Below, one piece after another: positions 55,896 to 64,000 of a DNA stretch of 64,000 nt. The DNA is from Marinomonas algicola (GTDB taxonomy: Bacteria; Pseudomonadota; Gammaproteobacteria; Pseudomonadales; Marinomonadaceae): positions 496,001 to 560,000 of the forward strand of contig NZ_CP061941.1 of the NCBI RefSeq assembly GCF_014805825.1. The letters are read 5' to 3'. The stretch's first letter is position 1. Each line of letters begins with the position of its first letter. The notes beneath the pieces were generated by a model that made no database searches, was not told the DNA's origin, and saw nothing but the letters and a program-made list of their open reading frames with translations. Both the position numbers and the translations under genes were made by a program.

Positions 55896-58136
55896 TCAAT
55901 AAGTTTCCAGTGGATCGACGTCAATTGCGTAGCGAACTTTACGCGTAAGTGGATTTTGCTCCAAAGATTTTGCTAATTGAGAGATTAGTTGATGCAGTGG
56001 TGCTCTATTTTCCGATTTAAAAGTGACAATGTATCTGTGTTGGCCTGCTTTTCGGACAATAATAGCCGAGTAGGGTCCCATTACTTGGATTGGGTAATTG
56101 AAGTGATGAATAACATGTTCGGCTTCTAGGCGTACTTGCTCAAGTAATAAGTAGGATTGTTGCTCATCAACCGATTCACTGCGTATGAGTACTTGATGCA
56201 AATAGGGTGGTAAGCCTAATGTTTTTCTTTCTTGTAAACCTTGAGTAGCAAAATACTCGTAGCCTAATGTGCACAAGCTTTCGATTGCCGGGTTTTCAGG
56301 GTGATAGGTTTGTAAAAGGACATGCCCAGGTTTTGATGCTCGTCCCGCTCTTCCTGCTACTTGAGTAATCAATTGAGCCGTGCGTTCCATGCCTCTAAAG
56401 TCGGACGAGAATAACCCAACATCAGCGTCCATCACAACAACTAAGGTGACATTCGGAAAGTGATGTCCTTTGGCCAGCATTTGAGTGCCTACCAAGATGG
56501 CTTTATCATGCTCATGAATTTTTTGAGTGATGTTATTGAGAGACTCTTTACGAGATGTGCTGTCACGATCAATTCTCAGAACAGGCGTGTCTTTAAATAG
56601 ATGGGCCAGCTGTGTTTCCACCTGCTCGGTTCCTTCGCCTATGGTGACTATTTCATGGCTGTGACATTCTGCACATTGGTTTATGAGCGGTTCATGGTGG
56701 CCACAATGATGACAATGTAATTTATTCGCTCGCTTATGCACAGTCAAATTCACGTCACAATTTTGACAGGTCGCAATCCAACCGCAGTCATGGCACATTA
56801 ACGTGGGCGCATACCCGCGTCTATTTAAAAAAATCAACACCTGTTCCTTGCGTTTAAGGTGAGTATTGATTTGCTCTAATGTGGTTTCACAAAAACCTTT
56901 AACAAGCGTTTTTCCCCTAAGATCGATTCTCTCCATAGATGGGATGATCGCACTACCTGCTCTTTGTCTGAGTTTAATCCACTGAAACTTATTTTGAGCT
57001 GCGTTATGTAAGCTCTCATAAGAAGGCGTGGCGGATCCTAGGATAACACTGGCATTGACACTTTTTGCTCGAATTAAGGCCAAATCCCTTGCGTGAAAAC
57101 GAAAGCCATCTTGCTGTTTATAAGAAGCATCGTGCTCCTCATCTAAAATAATTAGGCTCAGATAGGGGGCAGGAACAAAAATAGACGACCTCGTACCGAT
57201 AATCACCTTTGCCTTACCAGAGCGCGCCATTAGCCAACCGTCTAAACGTTCTCTGTCGGTCATGTTCGAATGCAAGAGCACAATGTCTGTAGTAAACCGA
57301 TCTTCAAAGCGCTTAAGGGTTTGCGGTGTTAAGCCAATTTCGGGTACTAAGAGGAACACTTGTTGGTCTTGTTTAATAACGGTTTCAATGAGGCGTAAAT
57401 AGACTTCTGTTTTACCGCTGCCAGTAATGCCATCTAGTAATGCCACATTGAAGCGGCCAAGAGACTGTACGAGCTTATTTACCGCGCTCGCTTGCTCATT
57501 ATTTAAGGTTGGTGGCACTTGTTTCTGATGGCCATGGTGTTCAACATTCTTACTAAAGTGTCGCAATTCTCTTTGAATAAGCCCTTTCTCTTCAAGTGCT
57601 TTGGCTGTCGTGTTTTGTAAATCATGCAAACGCATAATATGAGGACTGAGCCCATTAGGATGCGTGTTTACTGTGTTCAAAAAAGCGAGTTGTTTCGGGG
57701 CTCTTTTTAGTTCGCTTAAATCAATTTTTTGACCGAGTTCGGTAAGTAACCACCAGGTTTCGCTACGAAAAGTATCGGATTCACCTTTTCTTAATAGTGC
57801 TGGCAAGGCATGGAAGAAGACTTCCCCAATAGGGTGATGATAATAGCGGCTGGCCCAGTTGCATAAATCCATAATCGCCGTAGGCATGATAGGCGATTCA
57901 TCGTGTAACGAGGTAAATGGCTTAACGTGTTCGGGATCCCATTCTGTCTGATGGCACAGTTCAACAATAATGCCTAATCGGGTTTGCTTGCCAAAGGGGA
58001 CTTTTAAACGCATTCCAGGAAGCAGTTGGTGGCGTAATGCGATGGCTTTCGGCACTTTATATTCAAATAACGTTCTCATTGGGACGGGTAAGGCTACTTT
58101 AACATAGGGTTCTGGGGTGAGTAGCCGTTCTTGCAT
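55896..58136 (-). CDS. priA: Primosomal helicase PriA
   Basis: PriA reloads the replisome at repaired forks. It has 746 aa. The N-terminal 3'-DNA-binding domain starts VKVALPVPMRTLFEYKVP; the helicase has Walker A DGITGSGKTEVYLRL and Walker B LIILDEEHDASYKQ. The zinc region carries cysteine pairs (CHDCGWIATCQNCDVNLT, HCHHCGHHEPLINQCAECHSH), and motif V/VI is seen in QMLAKGHHFPNVTLV and QVAGRAGRA. It is divergent from rpmE. Confidence 0.96.
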   Translation of the reverse strand: MQERLLTPEPYVKVALPVPMRTLFEYKVPKAIALRHQLLPGMRLKVPFGKQTRLGIIVELCHQTEWDPEHVKPFTSLHDESPIMPTAIMDLCNWASRYYHHPIGEVFFHALPALLRKGESDTFRSETWWLLTELGQKIDLSELKRAPKQLAFLNTVNTHPNGLSPHIMRLHDLQNTTAKALEEKGLIQRELRHFSKNVEHHGHQKQVPPTLNNEQASAVNKLVQSLGRFNVALLDGITGSGKTEVYLRLIETVIKQDQQVFLLVPEIGLTPQTLKRFEDRFTTDIVLLHSNMTDRERLDGWLMARSGKAKVIIGTRSSIFVPAPYLSLIILDEEHDASYKQQDGFRFHARDLALIRAKSVNASVILGSATPSYESLHNAAQNKFQWIKLRQRAGSAIIPSMERIDLRGKTLVKGFCETTLEQINTHLKRKEQVLIFLNRRGYAPTLMCHDCGWIATCQNCDVNLTVHKRANKLHCHHCGHHEPLINQCAECHSHEIVTIGEGTEQVETQLAHLFKDTPVLRIDRDSTSRKESLNNITQKIHEHDKAILVGTQMLAKGHHFPNVTLVVVMDADVGLFSSDFRGMERTAQLITQVAGRAGRASKPGHVLLQTYHPENPAIESLCTLGYEYFATQGLQERKTLGLPPYLHQVLIRSESVDEQQSYLLLEQVRLEAEHVIHHFNYPIQVMGPYSAIIVRKAGQHRYIVTFKSENRAPLHQLISQLAKSLEQNPLTRKVRYAIDVDPLETY

Positions 58137-58491
58137 ACAGTCCTCTTGATATAGCGAATAGAAATAAAGGCGAGTAATACAATAGTGTACGCTAACTGAC
58201 TGTCTTAGTGTGAGTTAGTTTTGTCATATTGACTGGGTAAATACGTCCATAATCTGTCTTTTTTATTCCCTAGATACTCACTTTACGGAAGGAATTGTAT
58301 TTATCATTAAAAAAGGTTGCTAGAGTGGCATTTCATGCCTAAAATAGGCGCCTCTTGGTACCACTGTACAATGTCTGTACAACGAATCGTGCGGTGCTTG
58401 GCCTCTTAAACAAGATGATACTGATTAATTTAATGGGTATTTGTTTAAGACTAGATCAGGTGGCGGCACACCAAATCATAAGGTGATTAAA
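58137..58491. other. priA-rpmE intergenic region with a TGTACA dyad
   Basis: The 355-bp divergent gap contains no coding frame I trust. Notable items: a GCCTA/TAGGC hairpin (58338-58350) and two TGTACA boxes 5 bp apart (58365-58370 and 58376-58381), which lie in the spacer and -10 part of a possible rpmE promoter (TTGGTA 58355, TACAAC 58378). They could be an operator. Confidence 0.4.
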
Positions 58492-58707
58492 ATGAAAAAA
58501 GATATCCATCCTAACTACTCAGCAATTACAGCAACTTGTACTTGTGGCAACACATTAAACCTAAACACAACGTTAGGTAAAGACCTTCACGTAGACGTAT
58601 GTAGCCAATGTCACCCATTCTACACTGGCCAACAAAAAATGATGGACACGGGTGGTCGTGTTGATCGTTTCAACAAACGTTTCGGAGCTCGTCGTTCTAC
58701 GAAATAA
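58492..58707 (+). CDS. rpmE: Ribosomal protein L31, zinc-binding form
   Basis: This is a large-subunit protein of 71 aa. The ATG giving MKKDIHPNYSAI follows AAGGTG; upstream codons in the open frame are not conserved. The four cysteines of the zinc-binding (C+) form are present: CTC near residues 16-18 and CSQC near residues 37-40. A strong terminator follows within 30 bp and overlaps the next gene. Confidence 0.95.
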   Translation: MKKDIHPNYSAITATCTCGNTLNLNTTLGKDLHVDVCSQCHPFYTGQQKMMDTGGRVDRFNKRFGARRSTK

Positions 58708-58715
58708 TTCGAAGA

Positions 58716-59480
58716 ATGTTGATGATCTCATTAAAAAAGCGCCAGCTATGCTCGGCGCTTTTTTTATTTCTCTGTACCTCATATTCACACTCTTCTTGTT
58801 TAGCCGAGGGGAACATAGCCTCAGCCGAAGTGAAAAGAGTGGTAGATGGCGATACAGTTTATTTTAAAGATGGCCGAAAAGTCCGCTTAATTGGTATTAA
58901 TACGCCAGAACTTGATCATAAATTCGGTAAACATGACGCTTATGCCATCGAAGCGACACAAGCGCTGACTGAATTGTCCGGTCGGACGGTTTATTATCAA
59001 TCTGGATTAGATAAACAAGATCGTTATGGACGATATTTATACTACTTGTTTGATAAACATCGAATTTCAATATCAAGTCAGTTATTATCTAAGGGACTGG
59101 GTTACCGCATAGCTGTTCCTCCAAATACGCAATATCAAGACTGCTTACAAAAATCTGAAAAGCAAGCACGAGATAAGCGTATTGGTGTGTGGGGACAAGC
59201 GTTACAATGGCAGCCACAAGCTGGCTTTGTGATAGCACGAGTAACACTTACTTCTATCTATCGAAATAGGGGTGGTTGGTGGCTAGATACAAACCGTAAT
59301 CTAACCATTAATATTCCTCAATATGTTATGAACCAATGGACGCCTCAAGACGTATACTCACTTGCGGGTCAGTTAGTTGAAGCGCGTGGTTGGCAGCATT
59401 ATCGTAAGAATAAACAACCCGATAAAGCAAAGTGGGTATGGCAAATTAAGCACCCAAACGATTTGATTCCCGCTGAATAA
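58716..59480 (+). CDS. Secreted thermonuclease-family (SNase-like) nuclease
   Basis: This probable exported nuclease has 254 aa. The signal peptide is short and basic (LKKRQLCSALFLFLC..., cleavage likely near SSCLA). The SNase domain (about 35-165) has RVVDGDTVYFKDGRKVRLIGINTPE, with the catalytic Arg and Asp, and LDKQDRYGRYLYYLF with the second Arg/Glu-type region. The C-terminal 90 residues are extra. The ATG lies 8 bp behind the rpmE stop, and the rpmE terminator falls inside the signal-peptide codons. Pseudomonas has a nuclease gene at the same place. Confidence 0.85.
   Translation: MLMISLKKRQLCSALFLFLCTSYSHSSCLAEGNIASAEVKRVVDGDTVYFKDGRKVRLIGINTPELDHKFGKHDAYAIEATQALTELSGRTVYYQSGLDKQDRYGRYLYYLFDKHRISISSQLLSKGLGYRIAVPPNTQYQDCLQKSEKQARDKRIGVWGQALQWQPQAGFVIARVTLTSIYRNRGGWWLDTNRNLTINIPQYVMNQWTPQDVYSLAGQLVEARGWQHYRKNKQPDKAKWVWQIKHPNDLIPAE
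58733..58767 (+). terminator. rpmE terminator inside the nuclease start region
   Basis: AAAAAAGCGCC and GGCGCTTTTTTT form an 11-bp stem with loop AGCTATGCTC, followed by further T. It is a strong intrinsic terminator 26 bp behind rpmE but lies within codons 6-17 of the nuclease gene. Confidence 0.85.
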
Positions 59481-59655
59481 TAATAAGCTTCGTAAGTTGG
59501 GATCCAGTTGATCGAAGGCATCTCTTTAAAGAGACTCGCTTTTCAATTACTCTGGTACGAGTGAAGCAAAGAATAGTATTATTTTGTACGTTACAAAGCA
59601 TTGTACGGCAATTTTTCACTAAATTAACAAACAAATAATAAACGGAAACATCAAA

Positions 59656-60918
59656 ATGGCAGAAGATATGAAGCAAGCTGCTCTGGATTACCATGAGCAT
59701 CCGGTTCCAGGCAAACTAAGTTCAACTATTACTAAGCCTACAGCAACGGCAGGTGACTTATCACTGGCCTACAGCCCAGGTGTCGCTGAACCATGCCGTG
59801 AAATTGCAAAGAACCCAGAAGACGTTTATCGATATACAGGTAAAGGAAACTTAGTTGCTGTTATTACAGACGGATCAGCGGTGCTTGGTCTTGGAAACAT
59901 TGGTCCATTGGCCAGTAAACCTGTAATGGAAGGTAAGGGAGTGTTGTTTAAACGCTTTGCTGGTATTAACTCTGTTGATGTGGAAGTAGAGTCAGAAAGT
60001 CCACAAGCCTTTATTGATACGGTTGCTCGTATAGCGAACACCTATGGCGGCATTAACTTAGAAGACATTAAAGCACCAGAATGTTTTGAAATTGAACGCC
60101 AATTAATTGAGCGCTGCAGTATTCCAGTATTCCACGATGATCAACATGGTACCGCTATTGTAACGGCGGCCGGTTTGTTGAATGCATTGGAATTGCAGAA
60201 CAAAAACATCGAAGACGCTAAAATAGTGTGTCTTGGTGCTGGCGCAGCGGCAACAGCATGCATGAAACTGATTATTGCGTGTGGTGCTCAGCGTGAAAAC
60301 ATCTATGTATTGGATCGTAAAGGTGTGATTCATTCAGGCCGTGACGACTTGAACCAATTTAAAGCGATGTTTGCCATTGAGACGGATGCCCGTACATTAG
60401 ATGACGCAATGGAAGGTGCAGACGTGTTCATCGGTGTCTCTGGTCCAGATTTGTTGTCAGGGGATCAGTTGAAAAAAATGTCAGCTAATCCAGTTGTTTT
60501 TGCTTGTTCAAACCCTGACCCAGAAATCAGTCCAGCATTAGCGCACTCAGTACGTGATGATTTGATTATGGCAACAGGTCGTTCTGATTATCCAAACCAA
60601 GTGAATAACGTTCTGGGCTTTCCGTTTATTTTCCGTGGTGCGTTAGACGTTCGTGCAACTAAGATAAACGAAGAAATGAAAGTAGCTGCTGTGCATGCAT
60701 TGAAAGATCTTGCTAAAGAAGCGGCGCCTGCAGACGTTGTTGAAGCCTACGGTGGTGGTGCACTGTCTTTTGGTAAAGAATACATCTTGCCTAAACCAAT
60801 GGATTCTCGTTTGCTAACGATTGTCTCCGCAGCGGTCGCTCAAGCGGCAGTAGATACTGGCGTTGCGACACTACCATACCCAGACTTTTACCCTTTAGAA
60901 AATCTAGATCGTTTCTAA
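59656..60918 (+). CDS. maeB: NADP-dependent malic enzyme, short form
   Basis: The enzyme decarboxylates malate to pyruvate. It has 420 aa and lacks the phosphotransacetylase domain found in E. coli MaeB. The malic signature is AYSPGVAEPCREIAKNPEDVY; the metal site is EDIKAPECFEIE and FHDDQHGTAIV. The Rossmann loop is IVCLGAGAAATACMKL. It ends at a strong terminator and has its own promoter region after the nuclease gene. Confidence 0.94.
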   Translation: MAEDMKQAALDYHEHPVPGKLSSTITKPTATAGDLSLAYSPGVAEPCREIAKNPEDVYRYTGKGNLVAVITDGSAVLGLGNIGPLASKPVMEGKGVLFKRFAGINSVDVEVESESPQAFIDTVARIANTYGGINLEDIKAPECFEIERQLIERCSIPVFHDDQHGTAIVTAAGLLNALELQNKNIEDAKIVCLGAGAAATACMKLIIACGAQRENIYVLDRKGVIHSGRDDLNQFKAMFAIETDARTLDDAMEGADVFIGVSGPDLLSGDQLKKMSANPVVFACSNPDPEISPALAHSVRDDLIMATGRSDYPNQVNNVLGFPFIFRGALDVRATKINEEMKVAAVHALKDLAKEAAPADVVEAYGGGALSFGKEYILPKPMDSRLLTIVSAAVAQAAVDTGVATLPYPDFYPLENLDRF

Positions 60919-60941
60919 TTGGTGTATACAAAAGTCTGTGT

Positions 60942-60972
60942 AAAAAAGGAGAGCCTCGGCTCTCCTTTTTTT
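60942..60972 (+). terminator. Terminator of maeB
   Basis: AAAAAGGAGAGCC and GGCTCTCCTTTTT form a near-perfect stem with a 2-3-nt loop and a long T-run. Confidence 0.92.
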
Positions 60973-61082
60973 GTGGGTACATATTGGTTCGCCGAGATGA
61001 AATAGTTGTTTAACCTCCGACATGAATGGCGCTTAGATCTGTCTTCAGGTCGACAATATAGTGTGTGGATATAAGTATTGTT

Positions 61083-61408
61083 GGGTTAAACCAAGTGAAA
61101 AGTTGGTTGAGCTTTAGCGCAGCAATGATCAGCAATATCAATGTCTTATCGGGTTAAATCAAGCGAAAAGTAGATTGTGCTTTAGCGCAACAATAGTCAG
61201 TAATGTCAATGTCTTGTCGGCCTGAAGGCCGACCTACAGGACGCAGCAATAGTCAGTAATATCAAGGTCTTATCGGGTTAAATCACGCGAAAAGGTTGTG
61301 CTTTAGCGCAACAATAATCAGTTATATCAACGTATTGCCAGGCTAAAGCAAGCGAAAAGTAGGTTGTGCTTTAGCGCAACAATTGCTAACCATTTCAACG
61401 GGTTGTTG
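61083..61408. repeat. Degenerate tandem repeat array, unit about 68 bp
   Basis: Five units start at 61083, 61151, 61219 (diverged), 61275 and 61340. The shared core is GGGTTAAATCAAGCGAAAAG, then TTGTGCTTTAGCGCAACAATA and a TCAATGTCTTATC end. Each unit contains the palindrome TTGTGCTTTAGCGCAA. The third unit is replaced in its first half by a TGTCGGCCTGAAGGCCGA palindrome. Confidence 0.85.
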
Positions 61409-61463
61409 GGGGGGGGAAACGTATTGTCGGGCTAAAGCCGCGACCTACAGGCCGACAATACGG
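61214..61463. repeat. REP-like palindromes within and behind the array
   Basis: GTCGGCCTGAAGGCCGACC (61216-61234) and a related GTCGGGCTAAAGCC..GACCTACAGG (61425-61450) are small GC-rich palindromes of the REP type, each followed by CTACAGG. A run of nine G lies at 61408-61416. Confidence 0.6.
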
Positions 61464-61482
61464 TGTATGGAAACGCGTAGGT

Positions 61483-64000
61483 TTAAATCATTATGCCTTC
61501 ACCCACGACTTCGTCTTGATAGCTTGGCATCCCCGTCAAGAGTACAAAACCGTCTTCCCTCGATAGGTTCGTATCCAGCCTTGATGTCCAGTAATCCACT
61601 TCGGTTTCGTTCAGCGGTGTCTCGATCACCGCGTTGGATACTTGCTCCACAAAGCTTCTATTATCCAATGCCCCCCATTTGGCTTGGTATTGCTCTGATG
61701 CCATCAGCGCTTGAGCTTGACCAAACAGAGTGAGGCCACTTTCTTGATACTGACTTAACTCCTCTAAAGTAACGCTTTCTCCAGCCACCAGTTGTTTCAG
61801 GGCGGCAAGGTATTTCAGTGTGTAGGCGGATAAGTTTGTGGCGGCGAAGTTCTCAGTGGTGTCCGAGAAGGTAACCACTTCAACGCTGTTCAGGGTATCC
61901 GTTTCCACATAGGCTTTATCTGTATACACCAAGGTGATTTTGCCGTCAGAGGTTAAGAGAGTTTGGTAATCGGTGGAGGCTCTAAATTGCTGCGCTGTAT
62001 CGATGCCGGCGCCACCGTTAAGGATGTCGCTGCCGTGTCCGCCTATCAAGGTATCATTGCCTTCACCGCCGTTGAGTATGTCTTCGCCTGCGTCTGGCAT
62101 TAAACCGCTTTCGGTTACATCAAGGGTTTGAGCCAGTTGTAAGTTACCGTTGTTATCGGCAATCAAGGCCGTCGATTTGCTGTTATCGACTAATTGCACT
62201 AACCAGGATTCCAGTGTTGTGCCGCTATTCACCTGATTCACCGCATTGTTGATGTCTTGCTGGGTGACGTTATTGGCTCCCCACATGGCATTCAGTAGGC
62301 CGCTGACTTGCGTTTGCACGTCGGTTTGATCGGTAAAACCTGACTTAGCTTGCCAAAAATCCAGTGCCAGAGCCGCTAATTGATCCACATTGTGTTGGCC
62401 CGATGCAAAATCATTTAACTCGGCAAGGGTCGGCAATTGCCCAACGACCGCTGTATATAAGACCGCAATGGCTTTTAAACGCGCGACATCCGAGGCTAAG
62501 AAGGCATAGTCTTGGTTGCCTTGTAATACGAAGTTACCCTGTTCAAAGTTAGCGACGTTTGCTTGAGAGGTATCAACCGCAAGCGCTTCGCCTTCGATGA
62601 TGTACACAGGTCGAGTATACCAATCGCCGGTGAATGACGCCGATACCGCGCCTAAATCAGAGAAGTCAGCATCATCAGGTATGTAGGTGGTTTGTATTTT
62701 GCCATCGGCTGTTAAGCTAAAGGTGAATTCTCCTTTGCTTTGTTGGCCGCCTTGCAGTACGTCATCACCGGTGCCGCCATTTAAGGTGTCGTTACCCGTG
62801 CCACCAACGACGGTATCGTTGCCCGCGTCCCCGAATAAGACATCGTCACCGCCTTTGGAGCCGACAAGGTCATTGCCGTCACCAGCGTGCAGTTCATCGT
62901 CTTCCGCACCGAGGATAATATCTTGGTTACCCGCGCCTGCGAAGACCACGTTATTACCCGCACCACCGCGGACTTGAATACCGCTGCCGACTATGACAGC
63001 AAATTCAATGTCGCTGAGATCCAATATGGTGCCAGGCGACAGTTGACGGGCATCAATGACGAGCGCTTCAGTATGGTCAGGGTTGGCGTTCCCTGTTACT
63101 TTTATGGATTTACCTCCCGATGTTTGGTTCACACCCAATTCAAAGGTTATTTCATTCACCCATATTTGATTACCACTTTCCGCAGAATTGTTTAAAAAAT
63201 CTTGTGCTGAGGCCATAAAGTTATCTTTATCAGATTCCTCACTGTTTGCTGCTGCAACATTGATTAGACTAACAAGGACTTTTTCAGTGTTTTTAACTTT
63301 TGCTGTTTCATTCGTTCGAGCTTTGATACCGATACCCGTAGGTAAACTCACGGTGGTGACCACCACATTGCCCGACTCATCCGAAAAGTGCAGAGGCACA
63401 TCGGCTAACGTTGTGGTCGAGTCCGTATCCGGACGGTCTTCGTTAACAGGGAAAATTGAGAGTATCTCAATGGCACTGCCGTCTTCATCTTCTTCTGTGG
63501 AAGAGCTAACAAATGCGCCATCAACAAGGACAGCATCCGCTGGCGGCGCGGCTGGTGTCGTTGGTGTTTCTGGTACAGGTGTTACACCAAACGAAAAGGT
63601 ATTCGGCGTTGTATCTATTGTATTTATTGAACCTGAGTCATCAATCACACTAAAGGTGAAAGCATCATTACCAAACGCGGTAGGCGCATACACTAAATTG
63701 CCTAAATCGGCGAGATTAATAATCTGTCCGTCGGTTACGGTGACGCCTGACAGTGTTAGTAGACCGCTGTCTAGCGACTGCACATCAATGCGTACACCAG
63801 ATAATCCGTCGTTTTCCTCATCGGTTAAGGTAAAGTCAGAGGCGGCAAAGGTATGCGCTTGTAAGCCAATAATAGAAACGGACTTATCAGTCCCTTCGGG
63901 TGCATCGTTGACGGCGATAATATCAATATTCACCGTTTGATTGGCCGCTAAGCCGTCGATACCATCGGAGGCGCTGACGGTAATGGCTGCCGCATTACCA
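61483..64000 (-). CDS. Large RTX/cadherin-like surface protein, C-terminal part only
   Basis: The frame is open to the window edge, so the N-terminus lies beyond it. The visible 838 residues show, in order: cadherin-like/VCBS-type repeats ending in IIAVNDAPEGTDKS; a Pro/Ala-rich linker (TPAAPPADAV); a domain with FELGVNQTSGGKS; a block of RTX nonapeptides (GGDDVLFGDAGNDTVVGGTG and neighbours); a DUF4214-like helical domain (LPTLAELNDFASGQHNVDQL); a second RTX block (GEDILNGGEGNDTLIGGHG); and a second DUF4214-like domain. This suggests a calcium-binding adhesin exported by a type I secretion system, whose C-terminus carries the export signal. Confidence 0.85.
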   Translation of the reverse strand, partial: GNAAAITVSASDGIDGLAANQTVNIDIIAVNDAPEGTDKSVSIIGLQAHTFAASDFTLTDEENDGLSGVRIDVQSLDSGLLTLSGVTVTDGQIINLADLGNLVYAPTAFGNDAFTFSVIDDSGSINTIDTTPNTFSFGVTPVPETPTTPAAPPADAVLVDGAFVSSSTEEDEDGSAIEILSIFPVNEDRPDTDSTTTLADVPLHFSDESGNVVVTTVSLPTGIGIKARTNETAKVKNTEKVLVSLINVAAANSEESDKDNFMASAQDFLNNSAESGNQIWVNEITFELGVNQTSGGKSIKVTGNANPDHTEALVIDARQLSPGTILDLSDIEFAVIVGSGIQVRGGAGNNVVFAGAGNQDIILGAEDDELHAGDGNDLVGSKGGDDVLFGDAGNDTVVGGTGNDTLNGGTGDDVLQGGQQSKGEFTFSLTADGKIQTTYIPDDADFSDLGAVSASFTGDWYTRPVYIIEGEALAVDTSQANVANFEQGNFVLQGNQDYAFLASDVARLKAIAVLYTAVVGQLPTLAELNDFASGQHNVDQLAALALDFWQAKSGFTDQTDVQTQVSGLLNAMWGANNVTQQDINNAVNQVNSGTTLESWLVQLVDNSKSTALIADNNGNLQLAQTLDVTESGLMPDAGEDILNGGEGNDTLIGGHGSDILNGGAGIDTAQQFRASTDYQTLLTSDGKITLVYTDKAYVETDTLNSVEVVTFSDTTENFAATNLSAYTLKYLAALKQLVAGESVTLEELSQYQESGLTLFGQAQALMASEQYQAKWGALDNRSFVEQVSNAVIETPLNETEVDYWTSRLDTNLSREDGFVLLTGMPSYQDEVVGEGIMI

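Noticed and set aside
61083..61408. Repeat array considered as a CRISPR
   Set aside because: Units adjoin with no unique spacers, are too degenerate, and no cas gene is nearby.
63188..63940. 250-codon plus-strand frame opposite the adhesin gene
   Set aside because: It is the complement of a clearly coding RTX/cadherin-like gene; its Ser/Pro-rich product is typical of antisense shadow frames.

Overview
The window is chromosomal DNA of a gammaproteobacterium. The gene neighbourhoods, the 16S rRNA and the moderately low GC content point to the Oceanospirillales, most likely Marinomonas or a close relative. This assignment rests on recognition, not on a database search. Several blocks keep the gene order known from Pseudomonas: carA-carB-greA; aminotransferase-dksA-gluQ-cbrB-pcnB-folK-panB-panC-pgi; lptFG divergent from pepA-x-valS; and hslUV-SPOR-priA-rpmE-nuclease-maeB.

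Left part (1-13.1 kb): the 3' end of a BisC/TorZ-type molybdoenzyme gene; a cobalamin riboswitch in front of a CbiM-like gene followed by an amino-acid-type binding protein and permease; a holD-like/rimI pair; yajL; then carA, carB and greA. A strong terminator hairpin lies only 33 bp before the carA start and looks like an attenuator. Two DUF1566 envelope proteins follow, one of them a lipoprotein with a 15-bp coding repeat.

Middle-left part (13.1-37.8 kb): pgi, panC, panB, folK and pcnB on the minus strand, preceded by a CbrB-like NtrC-family regulator. Between cbrB and pcnB there is a 0.5-kb gap with a sigma-54 promoter, four identical AATAAAAATAA boxes and a closing stem. This is the layout of the Hfq/Crc-titrating RNA CrcZ. 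The sensor gene cbrA is missing from its usual place and the CbrB receiver domain has lost key residues. I regard this as the most interesting locus of the window. Next come gluQ, dksA, an aminotransferase, a PbgA/YejM-like protein, an RDD protein, lptG/lptF, pepA, valS (with no holC between them), a cold-shock protein, tadA and purL.

rRNA operon (37.85-43.38 kb): promoter, leader with boxA, 16S, a spacer without tRNA genes, 23S, an unusually long 23S-5S spacer that carries a 61-codon open frame, 5S and a terminator.

Right part (43.4-64 kb): an unrecognised gene, fbp, zntB, rpiA, ilvA, argS, a type I asparaginase, ubiJ, a DUF971 gene, hslU, hslV, a SPOR-domain protein, priA, rpmE, a secreted nuclease whose signal-peptide codons coincide with the rpmE terminator, and a short malic enzyme. 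A 68-bp degenerate repeat array and the 3' end of a large RTX-type, cadherin-like adhesin close the window. I saw no prophage, insertion sequence, CRISPR array or tRNA gene.
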